This document shows, one piece after another, positions 22,523-34,870 of a DNA stretch of 64,000 bases. Every line of letters begins with the position of its first letter. The stretch's first letter is position 1. The notes beneath the pieces were generated by a model that saw nothing but the letters and a program-made list of their open reading frames with translations, was not told the origin of the DNA and did not search any database. This stretch comes from Kitagawia praeruptora (lineage: Eukaryota; Streptophyta; Magnoliopsida; Apiales; Apiaceae): NCBI GenBank assembly GCA_037693485.1, contig CM075345.1, positions 115,745,501-115,809,500 on the forward strand, read 5' to 3'. The position numbers were made by a program, and so were the translations under genes.

Positions 22523-22776
22523 AAGTTATATGTTTTAACATACCCCAAACACCGTTACAATTTTAAATTAGCTTACTTAGCAAAACCAAAAATAAAAAAT
22601 AAAAAATTAAATTAGCTTTCATCATAAATGTTACATTATTGCCAAAATATCACTTGCAACTAAATCCAGACACACGTTATTGCTTACAGTTGCATCTATG
22701 ACGTTAGTTATATATAGGAGTATGATCGGTATTCAATGCAGTATGCCATCCCTGGTTTAATGGAGTATTACACAAA

Positions 22777-22977
22777 GAGTAGTGCTAGGTACACCAAATT
22801 GGGTACCAAAAAAAGTTACAAAATGACATGGCAGGAGTGATTTGGCAGTTTGAAAAGATTTAATTGGTGGAGTTAATGTGTATACAGGGGGCCCCAATTA
22901 ATTATAACCAATTAACTTAAGACACATGGCATTTTGTAATTTTTTTTGTACCCAATTTGGGGCCTCTAGTATTTTCC
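22777..22977. mobile_element. Mutator-type MITE (201 bp) with 9-bp target duplication
   Basis: Imperfect terminal inverted repeats share CCAAATTGGGTAC and a downstream ttacaaaatg block (left about 22786-22830, right about 22918-22972). Perfect direct copies of ttacacaaa flank it at 22768-22776 and 22978-22986. No code. Confidence 0.8.
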
Positions 22978-22986
22978 TTACACAAA

Positions 22987-23588
22987 AGTCCTCAGAAAAT
23001 TAATAGAAATAGATAAAAATGAACTACAATGTTACACACATATGATAGTCTTGAAAATGTTTTAGGGCAAAGGCTAAACAAAAAACAAATAGAAGTAAAA
23101 CAACTTTATTCCTTAAAAAAAATAAAAATACATCGTGATCGATCTTTTGCATGAGTTCTTGCATGAGTTCTTCACTGCCATATATGACCCAGAGTTTTCC
23201 CTAAAAAATAAATAAATACAAATACATGTATGACTAGTGTTCATTCTCACTTATCACAATAATAAAGATGTTCAGTTCATAATTTAAGGATGTTGAAAAT
23301 AGGAGAATTTGAAACGCTAAGGCTTGTTTAGCAGCAGTTGAGTACTTACCGTTAATATCAGATGACTGCTCCTTTTCACATTTTATGCTTGGCAAAAGTT
23401 GGCTCCGGGCCTTACCTCATGTAGTCATGTTCAAGGGCCCGACTTGTCGAGGCGTTGTACTCCATAAAATTCGACATATTTAAATTTAAAATGTTATGCA
23501 AGTAAATGAGTAAATTTATTAGACTATCACATGCTCGCTCTGTCATAAGTTATTTACATGTATGCATACTATGTAATTTGTTCAACAA
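22987..23588. other. Unassigned spacer
   Basis: No gene or terminal structure recognised; a short tandem phrase ttgcatgagttcttc occurs twice near 23147-23172. Confidence 0.5.
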
Positions 23589-24883
23589 TCTATATATATA
23601 ATAAAAGCAGAAGATTGGGGCGATTACATGGCGCTATAATATTCATATAAAACATTATCCTTACATGCAGCCAGGTCTCTTCCAAATTTCAAGGCGCTTA
23701 AAACCGAATGTTACCATCCAGACATCGATCCTCTCTTGCGTGTTTCCTTTTTTTTTTTTAGGTTTGTTTTATGAAGTTATTTGTTGCAATGAGGTGACAC
23801 TTAGGTGTATTTTCAAGATGAATTTCTTGCATTCTGGGAGTAAGCAATTCCTTCCTTTGATTTGTAATAGTTTCATAATTTATTATTTTTTTTCCTAACC
23901 ATTTTTATTATCCATTACGTTGATTGAGTAAATACCTTTTTAATTTTTTATTCAAGAAAATAAGAACTTTTATAAAAAATTATATTTTATTTGCATCATA
24001 AAATACTTGCAAAATAGAATGTGACCAATATTAATGGGACGGAGGGACTATAACTTTTTATCTCAAAAATTATATTTATATTGTCATCAATATATTCATG
24101 TTTATAAATTTTTTAAAATCATTAAAATTTTAGATATATAATAAGAACATTCTTCCAACTAATAATTCATGTAAATTGTTTAAATCAATTTTTTTAAAGA
24201 GAACTCTTAAAATATTTATCAATATTTTTAAAATAAAAATTATATTTTTAATATTTAAAAATAAAAATTACAAGTCACCAGAATCGAGGATAAGTTGCAC
24301 AGTATTTTATAATAGCCGGGGACATAGGGGGTTTTTAGCTCTGCTTTTTTAGAGTCCCTGTACTTATTTTCGTGTAAAATTTTCATATTTTGATAAAAAA
24401 AAAATATATAAGTATTTAATTTATGTTTGAGTTTCTATAAGTTGCAAAAAAAAGTTTACTTTTTTCAGAAAAAAGGTTAGAAATCTTTAACTTTATCTTA
24501 AAATAATTTGATTTATTCTGACAAAAAGTCCTCCCAAACACCCCATAACCTCTTAATAGCTTATAAATCATTGACAGTAAATTTTTAATTTTGTTAAGCA
24601 CCCACGTGTGGCTTCTATCAGGAAAAAATGTATCACAATTTTAAATAAAATAATCCTAAATAACATAAGTCAAAAAAATAATTTTAAATAGCACATTAAA
24701 ACGTCACTTAAAGTAATGTTTTTACAAAACATGAAAGCGTCTAATGTTTTTGGTATACTAACTCTTACGAAAACAACAACCAAATTTACTAGAGTTTGTA
24801 TTAAGAAAGACATGTAGCCTCTCGGTAAGGCCCATTAACTCCTCATGCAAAGCATTCAATAGTGCAAAACGCTAGACGATTTA

Positions 24884-25105
24884 GGGTGGTCTGTTTGGAA
24901 AATCTTATTTTTTATAAATAATTTACTTATTTTGAAAAAAACTTAGGAATTATGTATTTTTTTCTAAAATTAGTAACTTATTTTTGCAAGATTACGAATA
25001 TTAAACTCCTCATGCACATTTTTTTCTAAAAAAAGTATGTAAATACGAAATTTTTTCCGAAATAAATAAATTATAAGTTGAGCACCAGATTTGCCAAACA
25101 GACAC
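24884..25105. mobile_element. Tourist-like MITE copy 1 (PIF/Harbinger type)
   Basis: Ends are GGGTGGTCTGTTTGGAAAAT and, on the complement, GTGTCTGTTTGGCAAAT. The target trinucleotide TTA is duplicated at 24881-24883 and 25106-25108. It is homologous along its length to 34871-35090. It lies inside the Helitron. Confidence 0.8.
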
Positions 25106-25391
25106 TTAGTCTTTGTAATTGTCGGTGCTATTGCCTATTTGAGACCATTTTTTCCAATAATATTTTTTGGGAGGTTTTAATCTAAAATTGTGCAATTGAG
25201 ATCCATTTCTCTAAAAAATAAGAGATGTTACTTTTTGTGTTTAGGAAGTGAACTAACTAACAAGATGTCAATTTTATTAGAATTTTATATAATTAACAAA
25301 ATGTCAATCCGCGCAACTCTAACTTTATTTTTCATCTTTCTGCAAATTCCAGACTAGAGGATTCTTTTAATATGATAACCAAAGGTGATAA

Positions 25392-25637
25392 AAAATGAGG
25401 CGGGGGAGTGTGTGTATAGCAGCAATGTTCTGGACAATATGGAAAACCAGAAATGAATTGTTTTTCAACAACACAAGAATGTCTGATACAATGGTGACTC
25501 GACTCATCAAATTTCATTCCTTCTGCTGGGGATTGGCAAACAATCTGGTGCAACAGAATCAACAAAATATCTGGGTTCATGATCCTGCTTCAGTGCTTCA
25601 ATCTAACATTCGTCTTGCAAAAAGGAATCTCTACTAA
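25392..25637 (+). pseudogene. LINE ORF2 fragment carried in the Helitron
   Basis: An 80-codon open frame reads CIAAMFWTIWKTRNELFFNN and RLIKFHSFCWGLANN. This is the segment between the zf-RVT knuckle and RNase H of plant LINE ORF2 (usual form W-x-I-W-x-x-R-N-x-x-x-F). No flanking LINE domains remain, so it is a captured or eroded fragment. Confidence 0.6.
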
Positions 25638-27110
25638 AATAACAACTAAAATATGTCAATGGAGATGCTCTATTCAAATATAGAACAAGATCGGAGAGCC
25701 TTTCAGTCTAAAGTTTCAAAATATTTTTCTTGATTTTTCACTTTTTTATTTTTTTATTAAAATAATTTCCTTGTATTTAATAGGATTATAATTAGTCATT
25801 AATTGTAGCTATTAAACTTATATTAAATACACTTTATTATATATTTAAAATAAAATTTTAGCCAATAATTATTATAATTAACTATATAAAAAATTTCAAT
25901 TATTATTATTTCTTTATTAGAATATTATAATTATTATATTAATATAAAATATTAATTATCCATATAAAATTACAATTATTTTAAGGTAAAATGATAAAAT
26001 AAAATTATTTATATAGTCCATTTCTAATCCTTATGTAAAATCACTGCAATTTTTTTCGACAATAATAAATAAACGATTTTAACTTTTCGATAAATTCGTA
26101 ATCACCGTGAGAATCATGATAAGATACGATGATAAGATACGGAAGTATAAAAAATTTCCAATTAACATCTACAATATAAATATAAGTAATATTATATAAT
26201 TTACTTTTACACATGAACAAATTACACATGGGGTGTTACCAACCCGATTAAATTGAATCAATCCAATCCTTTTCTTTACTGAGTAAATCAATGAAAAAGT
26301 TATACATTCGTTATTTCATTATATTGTGTTGGAATAAATTAATATTCTAAGTAAACACATTCTTATACTATTACTAATCAATTAATCACAAATGTATGTT
26401 AAGAGACGGGCATCGGTTTTTAATAACTTTTTATTTAATATTTATAAATTTTTATTATAAAAATTATTGACATTATACATGTACATATTTATTATAAGAT
26501 TTAATATAAAAATATTAAAATATCTTGAACATGTGTCCATGAATTTAAATTTAATATTACATACAAAAAAAGTTCTTTCAAATGCTCAAAAAAATTAATC
26601 AAATGAATAGGTACAGTGTGTCGGATCACTCCAAAAAGTATGAAGCATGACTTACAAAATGCTTTTGAATTCTGTTTTATTTGTCATACAACCAAATTTT
26701 CTTAAGTTAAGTCAATCACACTTCTTATTACATTTACATTCTGCTTCTTTTTTCCGTCATACAAACTAATTTATCAACAAAATAAGCAATCACAGCTTTC
26801 ATAATGCCATCGACAACAAAAATAATTCAAAAATATTACTTTTAATTATCTATTATCAAACTTTACAAATGTTTATCAATATTGGATTTTAAAAGCATTT
26901 TTTATGTAACAAAATAGATAGATGTCATCAATATTTTCGAAAATATTATTAATACTTAAGAGTTTAACTGAAACATGTTTTCTTCCACCATAATTCTTAA
27001 ACATTCAAATTTAATTACATTGTACATAAGTTTCAATTTATCATATCAACTTTCAAATAATAAAACTCAACAAAAAATGATATTATATATACAATTTTTA
27101 AAAATATTTT

Positions 27111-27142
27111 CGTGCCGCGCGTAGCGCGGCTTTGTTACCTAG
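27111..27142 (+). other. Helitron 3'-terminal hairpin and CTAG terminus
   Basis: A GC-only perfect stem in otherwise AT-rich DNA, 8 bases before CTAG. In Helitrons this structure marks the end of rolling-circle transfer. Confidence 0.9.
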
Positions 27143-27686
27143 TTCTATTAAAGCATGCCGGATTCTATCGACTGAATTTCATCATGTTAAATGTGGCGAA
27201 CACAGTTATGTTATTGAACTCAATATATGAAGTTACATGCATAATAATGCTTACCTGTTATTTTCCAACGGAATTTTTCTTGACTACTCTTTAGGTATTT
27301 TGTAGTCTGTAGTTGTATACATTGTGTCACATTTCCATCTCCTAGTATTGAAAAAACATGCTTGTCGAAAGGGACTAAAAGAAAATTAAAGACAATACTA
27401 GGCCTCTTTATATATTAAAAAAAAAAATCATTGCATAGGATAGAATATTAGAATCGATGCTAAATCAACTAATCAGTAATCAGGAATCAAATATGATCAG
27501 ACAACCACATTTGGTGAAACTTTAATTGCAGTATTCCTTTTTTCTTCCAAAATAGTAGACCGATGGAAAGTTTCCATTAATTAATTAAGTAGGAACCGAG
27601 TAACATAGGAGCGGGTATAAAATTCAGTAGATCTAACGAAGAAAGAAAGTAGTACATGAACGTAGTGCCAACTGCCAATAAAGTAG

Positions 27687-27718
<32 letters not shown>

Positions 27719-28046
27719 CCTCTGTGGGGAGTACTGGCAGAAGAAGCTGAGTAGAGAGAATCTTTCATTCAGCAATTCATCATTACTCCAATCTTGTACT
27801 CCACTCTAATAAAAGTATAAAAATTCCACTTACTCTAGCTGCATGGAAATCCTATCATTACACATAAATCCCCAAAATAGCCACCACCTCTTTCCTTCTC
27901 TGTCTCGAACACGCAAGCACAATAATAATATGATAATATTTCATACATGTATAATTGCTTACGTATTACATGAAATTGTAAGTTTGGAAAAATTTTATTG
28001 GCTTAGTAATATAAATGTAGAGGGTCTGTCTTAAGTATTAAAGTAT
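27143..28046. repeat. Spacer with (GA)n microsatellite at 27690-27717
   Basis: Mostly featureless. A GA run of about 28 bp gives spurious Ser-Leu repeat frames on the minus strand. The 9-bp target copy of the next MITE occupies 28038-28046. Confidence 0.7.
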
Positions 28047-28362
28047 GGGTCCTGGTCCCTGACAAATGATTGTCAGGGACCGGTTATTTAACAATCGGTT
28101 CCACAGCCGTTGGATCAACGATCCAACGGCTGAGATTAAAAAAAAAAAATTTTACTGTCCGCTATAATTTTCCGCGGATAGGCAATTTGCCTATCCGCGG
28201 AAAATTTCCGCGGACAGGCAATTTGCCTATCCGCGGAAAATTATAGCGGACAGTAAAAAAATTTTGTAATCCAGGGGGGCCGTTGGATCAACGATCCAAC
28301 GGTTTAGGAACCGATTGTTAAATAACCGGTCCCTGACAAATGATTGTCAGGGACCAAAACCC
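28047..28362. mobile_element. Mutator-type MITE built from nested palindromes
   Basis: A 316-bp near-perfect foldback flanked by 9-bp copies of ttaaagtat (28038-28046 and 28363-28371). Each arm itself contains a complete small palindrome, GGTCCCTGACAA-atga-TTGTCAGGGACC, and a second, CCGTTGGATC-aac-GATCCAACGG. The centre has paired TCCGCGGATAGGCAAATTGC-like palindromes flanked by CCGCTATAATTTTCCGCGG arms. GC-rich stems stand out from the AT-rich flanks. No code. Confidence 0.88.
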
Positions 28363-28715
28363 TTAAAGTATTTATGAAACATCAATTAGATTATAACACA
28401 TATCGTTGGGAACTATTTTGAAATCTAATTTGATATCCCTATCATTTTATTGAGAACGGTATGTTAAAATAAACTCAATTGTATAACTTCAACTTGCACG
28501 TACACACGTATATGACATATGGATATGAATGAGGAAGATATATATATGCAGTTGAAGATGAAGCTAATGGAAAATAGTTGGGGGGAATGAAGCCTGGTCC
28601 GATGACACAAACTAGCTATCAACACGACTAATTAAATCAATTAGCGTGCAGTCAATAGTATTTATAATTAAGCTAGCTAGATTGTTGCATCGAGCCGGAC
28701 AACATTCCCCTCAAC

Positions 28716-28751
28716 CCTCTGAATACTTCTATCTTGTAAATCTCCTTCAAC

Positions 28752-28790
<39 letters not shown>

Positions 28791-28912
28791 CCTCTCTCTC
28801 TCTCTCTCGCTCCCTCCTCTCTCTCTCTCTCTCTCTCCCTCCTCTGAATACTTCTAGCTTGTAAATCTCCTTCAACCTCTCTCTCTCTCTCTCTCGCTCC
28901 CTCCCTCCTCTT
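28716..28912. repeat. Compound (CT)n microsatellite within a ~125-bp tandem duplication
   Basis: The phrase CTCTGAATACTTCTATCTTG followed by taaatctccttcaacc occurs at about 28717 and 28842, each copy followed by a long CT tract. Frames rich in Ser-Leu or Arg-Glu here are artefacts. Confidence 0.9.
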
Positions 28913-29812
28913 TGCTTGTCTTGTAATATGCTAGCTATAGTTCGCATCTTTTTACAGGAGTAATACAAGTTGAGACGAGATACATAAATATATATATACT
29001 ACTAGACCCAGGTTTGTTTCCAAGATGTGGTGACTGGTGACAGCCTGTATATATATACCTAGGTTTGAGCAACTGTTTAGGTAATTTCAATATTTTATGC
29101 GTCCAAATTGCTCATGTTACATGCATACTCTACAGTAAATGAGTTCGTCAACATGATTAGGTGAAAAGACCCCACACAAAGAAATAATGCGTACGTTGAG
29201 AGACATGAAATAAAGAGGATGAAAAAGAAAATTTAAATAAAAGACCCCACCACTAGACTTCGTAGCTGAGAAAAGTGATGACTTGTTGTACTAATTGATT
29301 CCAAACAGAGATAAATAAGTACTATAACTCGTATTATTCCATTGTTGCTATAACAAGAAAAAAGACTAAGAAGAAAAGACTTGATACAAACATTTTTATA
29401 GATACATGTACAATTGAAGAACCGGAAAAGATGTCTTCTCTTAATTTGTTGCGTGTGGGTTATTTTTACTCAAACGCTAAAGTTTCAATTGACATATGTA
29501 TATATAAGAGTCGAATGACAACCAATTAACGTACACGTACCCTAGCAAATACAGATGCGCGCAGTTCCACCAGCATTAATTTTGACTTGTTTATTTGTTT
29601 ATGTAATTTGTGACTGCATGCAAAACAAGTTCAAACTATCATCTATTACTGGACGATTCGCACGTGTCAAAATAATTTATTAAATTTGATTATTTTTTAT
29701 TAAATTTTATAGAAAATATTTTATTTATCATTAAAATATACTATAAAAATGATAAAAGTATAAAAGAAAATTACGAAATTTATGGAACTCAGTAGTTTAT
29801 AAAAAAATAATT
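28913..29812. other. Unassigned spacer
   Basis: No gene, terminal repeat or structured RNA recognised. Confidence 0.5.
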
Positions 29813-29817
29813 GTAAT

Positions 29818-30285
29818 TGTTATGCCATATTTTGGCATGTCTAATAATCTCCCAAATTTTTAATAATTATTAATTATTAATTCATATTAATAATTGTTAC
29901 TTAACCACTAAGTTTTATCCTCTCCCTGAAATGAGGAAACAATCAATCTCAATCAATCAATAACGGAAAATATCTCCAAACGATAAGATTAAATCAGATA
30001 AAATCAATTATTACCCACATTAACGTAACTTATCCCTTAAGTCTCTCGGGATAAGCCCAACTAATTCACAGAACTGTGGGGCTTGATCCTATATAAACAT
30101 ATAGGTACGTAGGCATCTTGGTACGATATGGAATCCGATACACGAGACAAATCGAGACACCTGCCAAGTCCAGCCCCCTATTTTTTATAAACCCTAATCC
30201 CCTAAAACAGCCACATACATTCAATTCGCTCTACTATTTCAGCAAACTTCCGATTTCGTGTTTTTACGAAATTCCTCCAACAACA
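29818..30285 (+). repeat. 5' LTR of the non-autonomous element
   Basis: 468 bp, TG...CA termini. It lacks a ~35-bp segment around the ccaaacgat phrase that is duplicated in the 3' LTR. A TATATAAACATATAG sequence near 30091 is a candidate TATA box. Confidence 0.9.
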
Positions 30286-30288
30286 TTT

Positions 30289-30305
30289 TGGCGCTAGAAG
30301 GAGGG
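30289..30305 (+). other. Primer-binding site
   Basis: TGGCGCTAGAAGGAGGG starts three bases after the 5' LTR. It begins with TGG, the complement of a tRNA CCA tail. The donor tRNA was not identified. Confidence 0.6.
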
Positions 30306-30811
30306 CTAATTTTTCGTTTGTGGAGGACAAACGAATACCAAACAATTTATACACGGGGTTTTGGGTTTCGATCGATACATATGCACAAATAATTAGAGGC
30401 GACAGCAGAAAACATGGATAATTCTGGAGCAAAAAACGTGATATAACGGCGGCATCAAGAGCAGCTACGACCATTGCAAGATGAAACACACGGCTAAAAA
30501 GAAAAAAAAACGGAATGGACATTAATACGATGAACAACCATGGATTCCTAGTATTTACAAAGATGGACTCGAGGGACCTGCAAGGATAGCACAAAAAATG
30601 GAAGAAAAGGCTACTGGAATATGCGAGGCACAGTTAACAAGGCAACACGCGCGATCCACATAATTACTCTCGAAAATTCAGAATGGCAGGACACGAAAAT
30701 CAAAGATATTAATTTTATTCAATTAATTATATTATGTCATACATAATACTCCCTCCGTATCATAATACATTTCCTGTTTGACTAAAAACACGGATTTTAA
30801 GATAATAGGTA

Positions 30812-31070
30812 CTCCCTCTGTCTCATATTACTCTTCTCCTTTCCAATGTCGGTCCTGTTCATAACATGAGACAAATTACTAATTTATGCATAATCTATAA
30901 GACCAAATATAGTCATGAGTGATCTTGTTGGATTCGTATTTATGAGTACTTTAATACAGTGAAGTTTTTATATTTAAAACTAATACGAAATTGAAGATAT
31001 TAATGATCAAAAGTGTGCGTTGGCAAACGTGTCCGGCCGAAATGGGAAGAGTTTTTTGAGACGGAGGGAG
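30812..31070. mobile_element. Stowaway-like MITE nested, copy a
   Basis: Starts CTCCCTCTGTCTCATATTAC, ends GAGACGGAGGGAG, flanked by TA (30810-30811 and 31071-31072). 259 bp. Confidence 0.75.
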
Positions 31071-31072
31071 TA

Positions 31073-31620
31073 GTAAGTATTGTTTTTTTATAGAGTAGTG
31101 GGTATTGAATATTATTTTTAAGGAGTAGTGGGTATTGAATATTGTTTTTTTGGAGTAGTGGGTATTGAATACTCCCTCTGTCCCGCCAGGTTCTTTACCT
31201 AGGGACTGGGCACGGAGATCAAGGATAGTGGGTGTAATATTGTTAAAATAAATGAAGTAGTGGGTGTAATAGTGATTTTATTGTTAAAATAAGTGAAGTA
31301 GTGGGTGTAATAGTGTAAAGTGTTGAAAAAGTGGAGTAAAGTAGTTATTGTAATAATGTATTTTATTGTTAAAAGTTACTATTTTTAGTAATGTAAAGAA
31401 ATGGTGGGACATCCCAAAAAGGAAATTGTAAAGAAATGGATGGGACAGAGGGAGTATTATTTTTAAGAAGTAGTGGGTGGAGTAGTGGGTATTGAATATT
31501 ATTTGTAATGATTAGTGGGTGGAGTAGTGGGTATTGAATATTGTTTGTAATGATTAGTGGGTGGAGTAGTGGGTATTGAATATTATTTTTAAGGAGTAGT
31601 GGGTAGAATAGTGGATATTA
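31073..31620. repeat. Short tandem repeat agtagtgggtattgaatatt, split by a MITE
   Basis: About three units of GGAGTAGTGGGTATTGAATA at 31075-31170 and four more at 31470-31615. The nested MITE copy b inserted into one unit and separates the two blocks. Confidence 0.85.
31172..31454. mobile_element. Stowaway-like MITE nested, copy b
   Basis: Starts CTCCCTCTGTCCCGCCAGGT, ends GGATGGGACAGAGGGAG, flanked by TA (31170-31171 and 31455-31456). 283 bp. The interior has repeated gtagtgggtgtaatagtg phrases. Confidence 0.75.
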
Positions 31621-32751
31621 GATTTTGTTTTATATGGCTTAAAATAGAAATAGGAAAAGTATTTTGAATGATCCAAAATAGAAAACAGGAAATGTTTTTT
31701 GAGACAGAGGGAGTATCATGTTTCTAAATATTTTTCAAGAAAAATATTTATTATTTGAAATTCGGGCGAGCGCTATATTTTTATGCTTGTAAAATTATTG
31801 CGATTTAGAAAATATCGTACGAGATATTTATGTCGATGAACTATGCCTATTTATTTTGATGATTTGCGGATTTATTTTATAATCCCGTACGAGCTGCATT
31901 ATTCTCAAGAGAAAAAAAATATATATGCTAGACACATAAGTTTGTAAAAGATTTTTTTACAAAAAGAGAGCATTATTTTTGAAGAAAATAAATATCGCGA
32001 CATTCTTAAAAGAGCATATTTATTATTGCGTTTGGATTTGCAAAAGATTTTTCATATATCGTCGCGATAGTACATATATGTCAAAAATATTTCCAAACTT
32101 GCGAACTAAATTGCCAAGTAGGGTAGCCTAGACAAGCTATAAATCTCGCAATGCAACATGCTTAGTAAAGTGCAGCACCCTCTGGATTATTGAAGGCCCA
32201 TGAGATATCGCTATATCGAATGGGTGGAGGCATCCCTATGCAAACTATCTTTATTGAAGGCCCATGATCAGATCTTGAGCTCAAGGTCGCATGGGTGGGA
32301 AGGCATCCCTATGCAAAATATCTTTCAGACATGCACAGCCAGCACGCGTGCAGAGTTCACCAGAAAGTTCGCCAGAATTACATTTACATTTCTTAGTGAA
32401 GACCTCGCCAGACACATCCTTATGTGGTTGCATTAGACACTTGAAAAGCGTGTATGCCAGTTCGGGATATATACAAGCGCCAAGGTCCTAACTAGACAAC
32501 AAGGATCGCAAAGGATTTCAAAAAAATATGATTTATGCTCGCACATTTGAAAACCTTGGCAAATATATATCTTATAGTGGTCATCGCATGCTATCACACT
32601 TGCATCCGCATACGCCTATCGAGCACATTGGTGCTCTAAAAGTTTTTCTAATCATTTATTTTCAGTTTTTTCAGATACTCAAGAAATTTGGAAGCTTGAA
32701 GATTCTTAGTTCTCCACTGCAGCAAGCTACACTGAAGAACTGGGGACTAGT

Positions 32752-33254
32752 TGTTATGCCATATTTTGGCATGTCTAATAATCTCCCAAATTTCTAATAA
32801 TTATTAATTATTAATTCATATTAATAATTGTTACTTAACCACTAAGTTTTATCCTCTCCCTGAAATGAGGAAACAATCAATCTTAATCAATCAATTACAG
32901 AAAATATCTCCAAACGATATTCTTCAAATCAGGAAGATATCACAACGATAAGATTAAATCAGATAAAATCAATTATTACCCACATTAACGTAACTTATCC
33001 CTTAAGTCTCTCGGGATAAGCCCAATTAATTCACAGAACTGCGTGGGACTTGATCCTATATAAACATATAGGTACGCAGGCATCTTGGTACGATATGGAA
33101 TCCAATACACGAGACAAATCGAGACACCTGCCAAGTCCAGCCCCCTATTTTTTATAAACCCTAATCCCCTAAAACAGCCACATAAACATTCAATTCGCTC
33201 TACTATTTCAGCAAACTTCCGATTTCGTGTTGTTACGAAATTCCTCCAACAACA
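32752..33254 (+). repeat. 3' LTR of the non-autonomous element
   Basis: 503 bp. Same ends as the 5' LTR; the extra ~35 bp (ATTCTTCAAATCAGGAAGAT and neighbours) is the main difference. Confidence 0.9.
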
Positions 33255-33259
33255 GTAAT

Positions 33260-34660
33260 TACATCAAAATTCCAATATTTCTAGGAGACACAAATTTAGA
33301 AGTAACTATCATTAAAACGTGATTTCACTTACAAAATAAAATATTAGATGATAAGGGCCCGAGAAAATTTAATTAAATTGATCATTAATTTATTATAAAA
33401 AATTACGTTATTTACAAAGAATTTGCTTATTAATAAAGGTCATTTTATATATTATTTATTTAAGTTTATTTAAGAAAATCGAGAAAAAAAACTAAATGAT
33501 TCCAATATATACGTTAAAATGTACATGATTATTATAAATACGTTATTTGTGAACTACATAGAGTTATAATAAAAATTACAATTATAATAGTATTAACAAT
33601 TTATTATCTTAATAAAAAATAATATATAATCCTTGGAGAAATAGGAATCTTATAGGTGGAACCAATTTTTGGTACCGAAGTACCATTAAAAATGTATTTC
33701 ATTTGTTATAGATAAGCATGTCACCGTAGATTAACATTTGTATTCGTAGTCTCTTTTTTTATTAAGTTGTAATAAAAAAATTATAATTGTAATATAATTT
33801 ATTTATTTTATAAAATAACATAGAATTCTAGAGAAAATAGGAGTCTTGGGGTGAAACCAAAATATGTTACGAACCAAATTTGGTATAAAATAGTACATTA
33901 AAAAAGGGTTTTGTTATTAATACACGTTATAGATATAAATTTATTTATTATTTATTTAATATTATATTTTAAACAATCAAGAAAACATAACATACATGGT
34001 TCTGGTTCTAATATATACGTTATTTGTACAATTCAGTAATATTATAGTAAAAGAATTATAATTATAACAAAATTCCAAACAATTGTTTTAGAAAATAATA
34101 TGAATTTTAGGGGAGTAGAAATCTGTGATAAAATAAAGGTAAAACCAAATTTGTTACGAAAATATCATTAAACAGAAAATTATTAATAAAGGTTATAGAT
34201 TCATTAGTGTTTTATCAAATGTTATACGATTTGGATACGTATTCGCTGGTGTTTTACCCTCTATTTGTTGGTGATTTTTGATCGTTGGTTTTTTCAAGTT
34301 AATTATAAACAAAAAAATTATAATCATCATAATAACTCTATTTTTAACTCTTTTTAAAGGAACATAGTATTCTAGGGAAAATATGATTTTTTTAAAAAAA
34401 ATTACAAATTAAAGAATTTTTTTTTTTTTTTGCTAAGCTAAATTAAAGAATTTTAATTATAATAAGATAAAAATTACAAAAAGAATTATAATTATAATAG
34501 GATTTCTATTTTTATTCTATTTTTTTAAAAAAAAACATAGTATTCTAGGGAAAATAGGATTTTAGGGGTGAAACTAAAATATAGTGCGAATCAAAAACGG
34601 GTGAAACCAAAATATAGTGCGAACCAAACTTTAGGTAACTTTAAAAGGGGTTTAGTTTAT
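33260..34660. repeat. Degenerate direct repeats (~350-450 bp units) of unknown family
   Basis: The phrase tctaggg/gagaaaatagga...ttttaggggtgaaaccaaaatatgttacgaacc (in shorter forms) recurs near 33635-33700, 33820-33900, 34095-34170 and 34550-34640. Between them lie repeated ttataattataatag and tatatacgttattt phrases. The copies are too diverged to fix a unit boundary. No code. Confidence 0.55.
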
Positions 34661-34870
34661 GTTCCAATTTACGTGAGCTACTTTCCTTGTTTGTATGTTC
34701 TCAAAAAAATGAATTTATTCTTCTTATTATTAATTTAAAATTATTATAACCACACATTTATTACTTTTCTAATTTATGTGATTAAAAATTAATGATAATA
34801 AAACAATTTTTAATTTTATTAAATAACATATGATATTGACTTGCTCACATAAAATAGGATGATAGAGTAA

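Larger units (their letters stand above)
23589..27142 (+). mobile_element. Non-autonomous Helitron (3.55 kb)
   Basis: The 5' end is TCTATATATATAATAAAAGC, a form very common for plant Helitrons, preceded by A (23588). The 3' end has a perfect 7-bp stem GCCGCGC / GCGCGGC with GTA loop (27114-27130), an 8-base spacer, then CTAG (27139-27142) followed by T. Insertion between A and T without target duplication is the Helitron rule. No Rep/helicase protein is present, so it depends on an autonomous relative. It carries a LINE fragment and a Tourist-type MITE. Confidence 0.9.
30749..31713. mobile_element. Stowaway/mariner-like element (outer of three nested)
   Basis: It begins CTCCCTCCGTATCATAATAC and ends ACAGAGGGAG, with TA on both sides (30747-30748 and 31714-31715). 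The inverted similarity extends to acatttcctgttt/aaacaggaaatgt. Two further elements with the same type of ends are inserted inside. No transposase is visible. Confidence 0.75.
29818..33254 (+). mobile_element. Complete non-autonomous LTR retrotransposon (3.4 kb, no gag-pol)
   Basis: Two direct LTRs (29818-30285 and 32752-33254) begin TGTTATGCCATATTTTGGC and end CCTCCAACAACA. The whole is flanked by perfect gtaat copies at 29813-29817 and 33255-33259. A primer-site-like TGGCGCTAGAAGGAGGG follows the first LTR at 30289, and a purine-rich GGGGACTAG precedes the second. The interior encodes no gag or pol, so it must use proteins of another element (LARD/TRIM-like class). The LTRs differ by only scattered changes and one ~35-bp gap, so insertion is fairly recent. 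Confidence 0.9.

Noticed and set aside
27577..27775. Minus-strand ORFs with SLSLSLS
   Set aside because: Caused by the (GA)n run at 27690-27717.
28646..28968. Ser-Leu and Arg-Glu repeat ORFs on both strands
   Set aside because: Translation of a (CT)n/(GA)n microsatellite.
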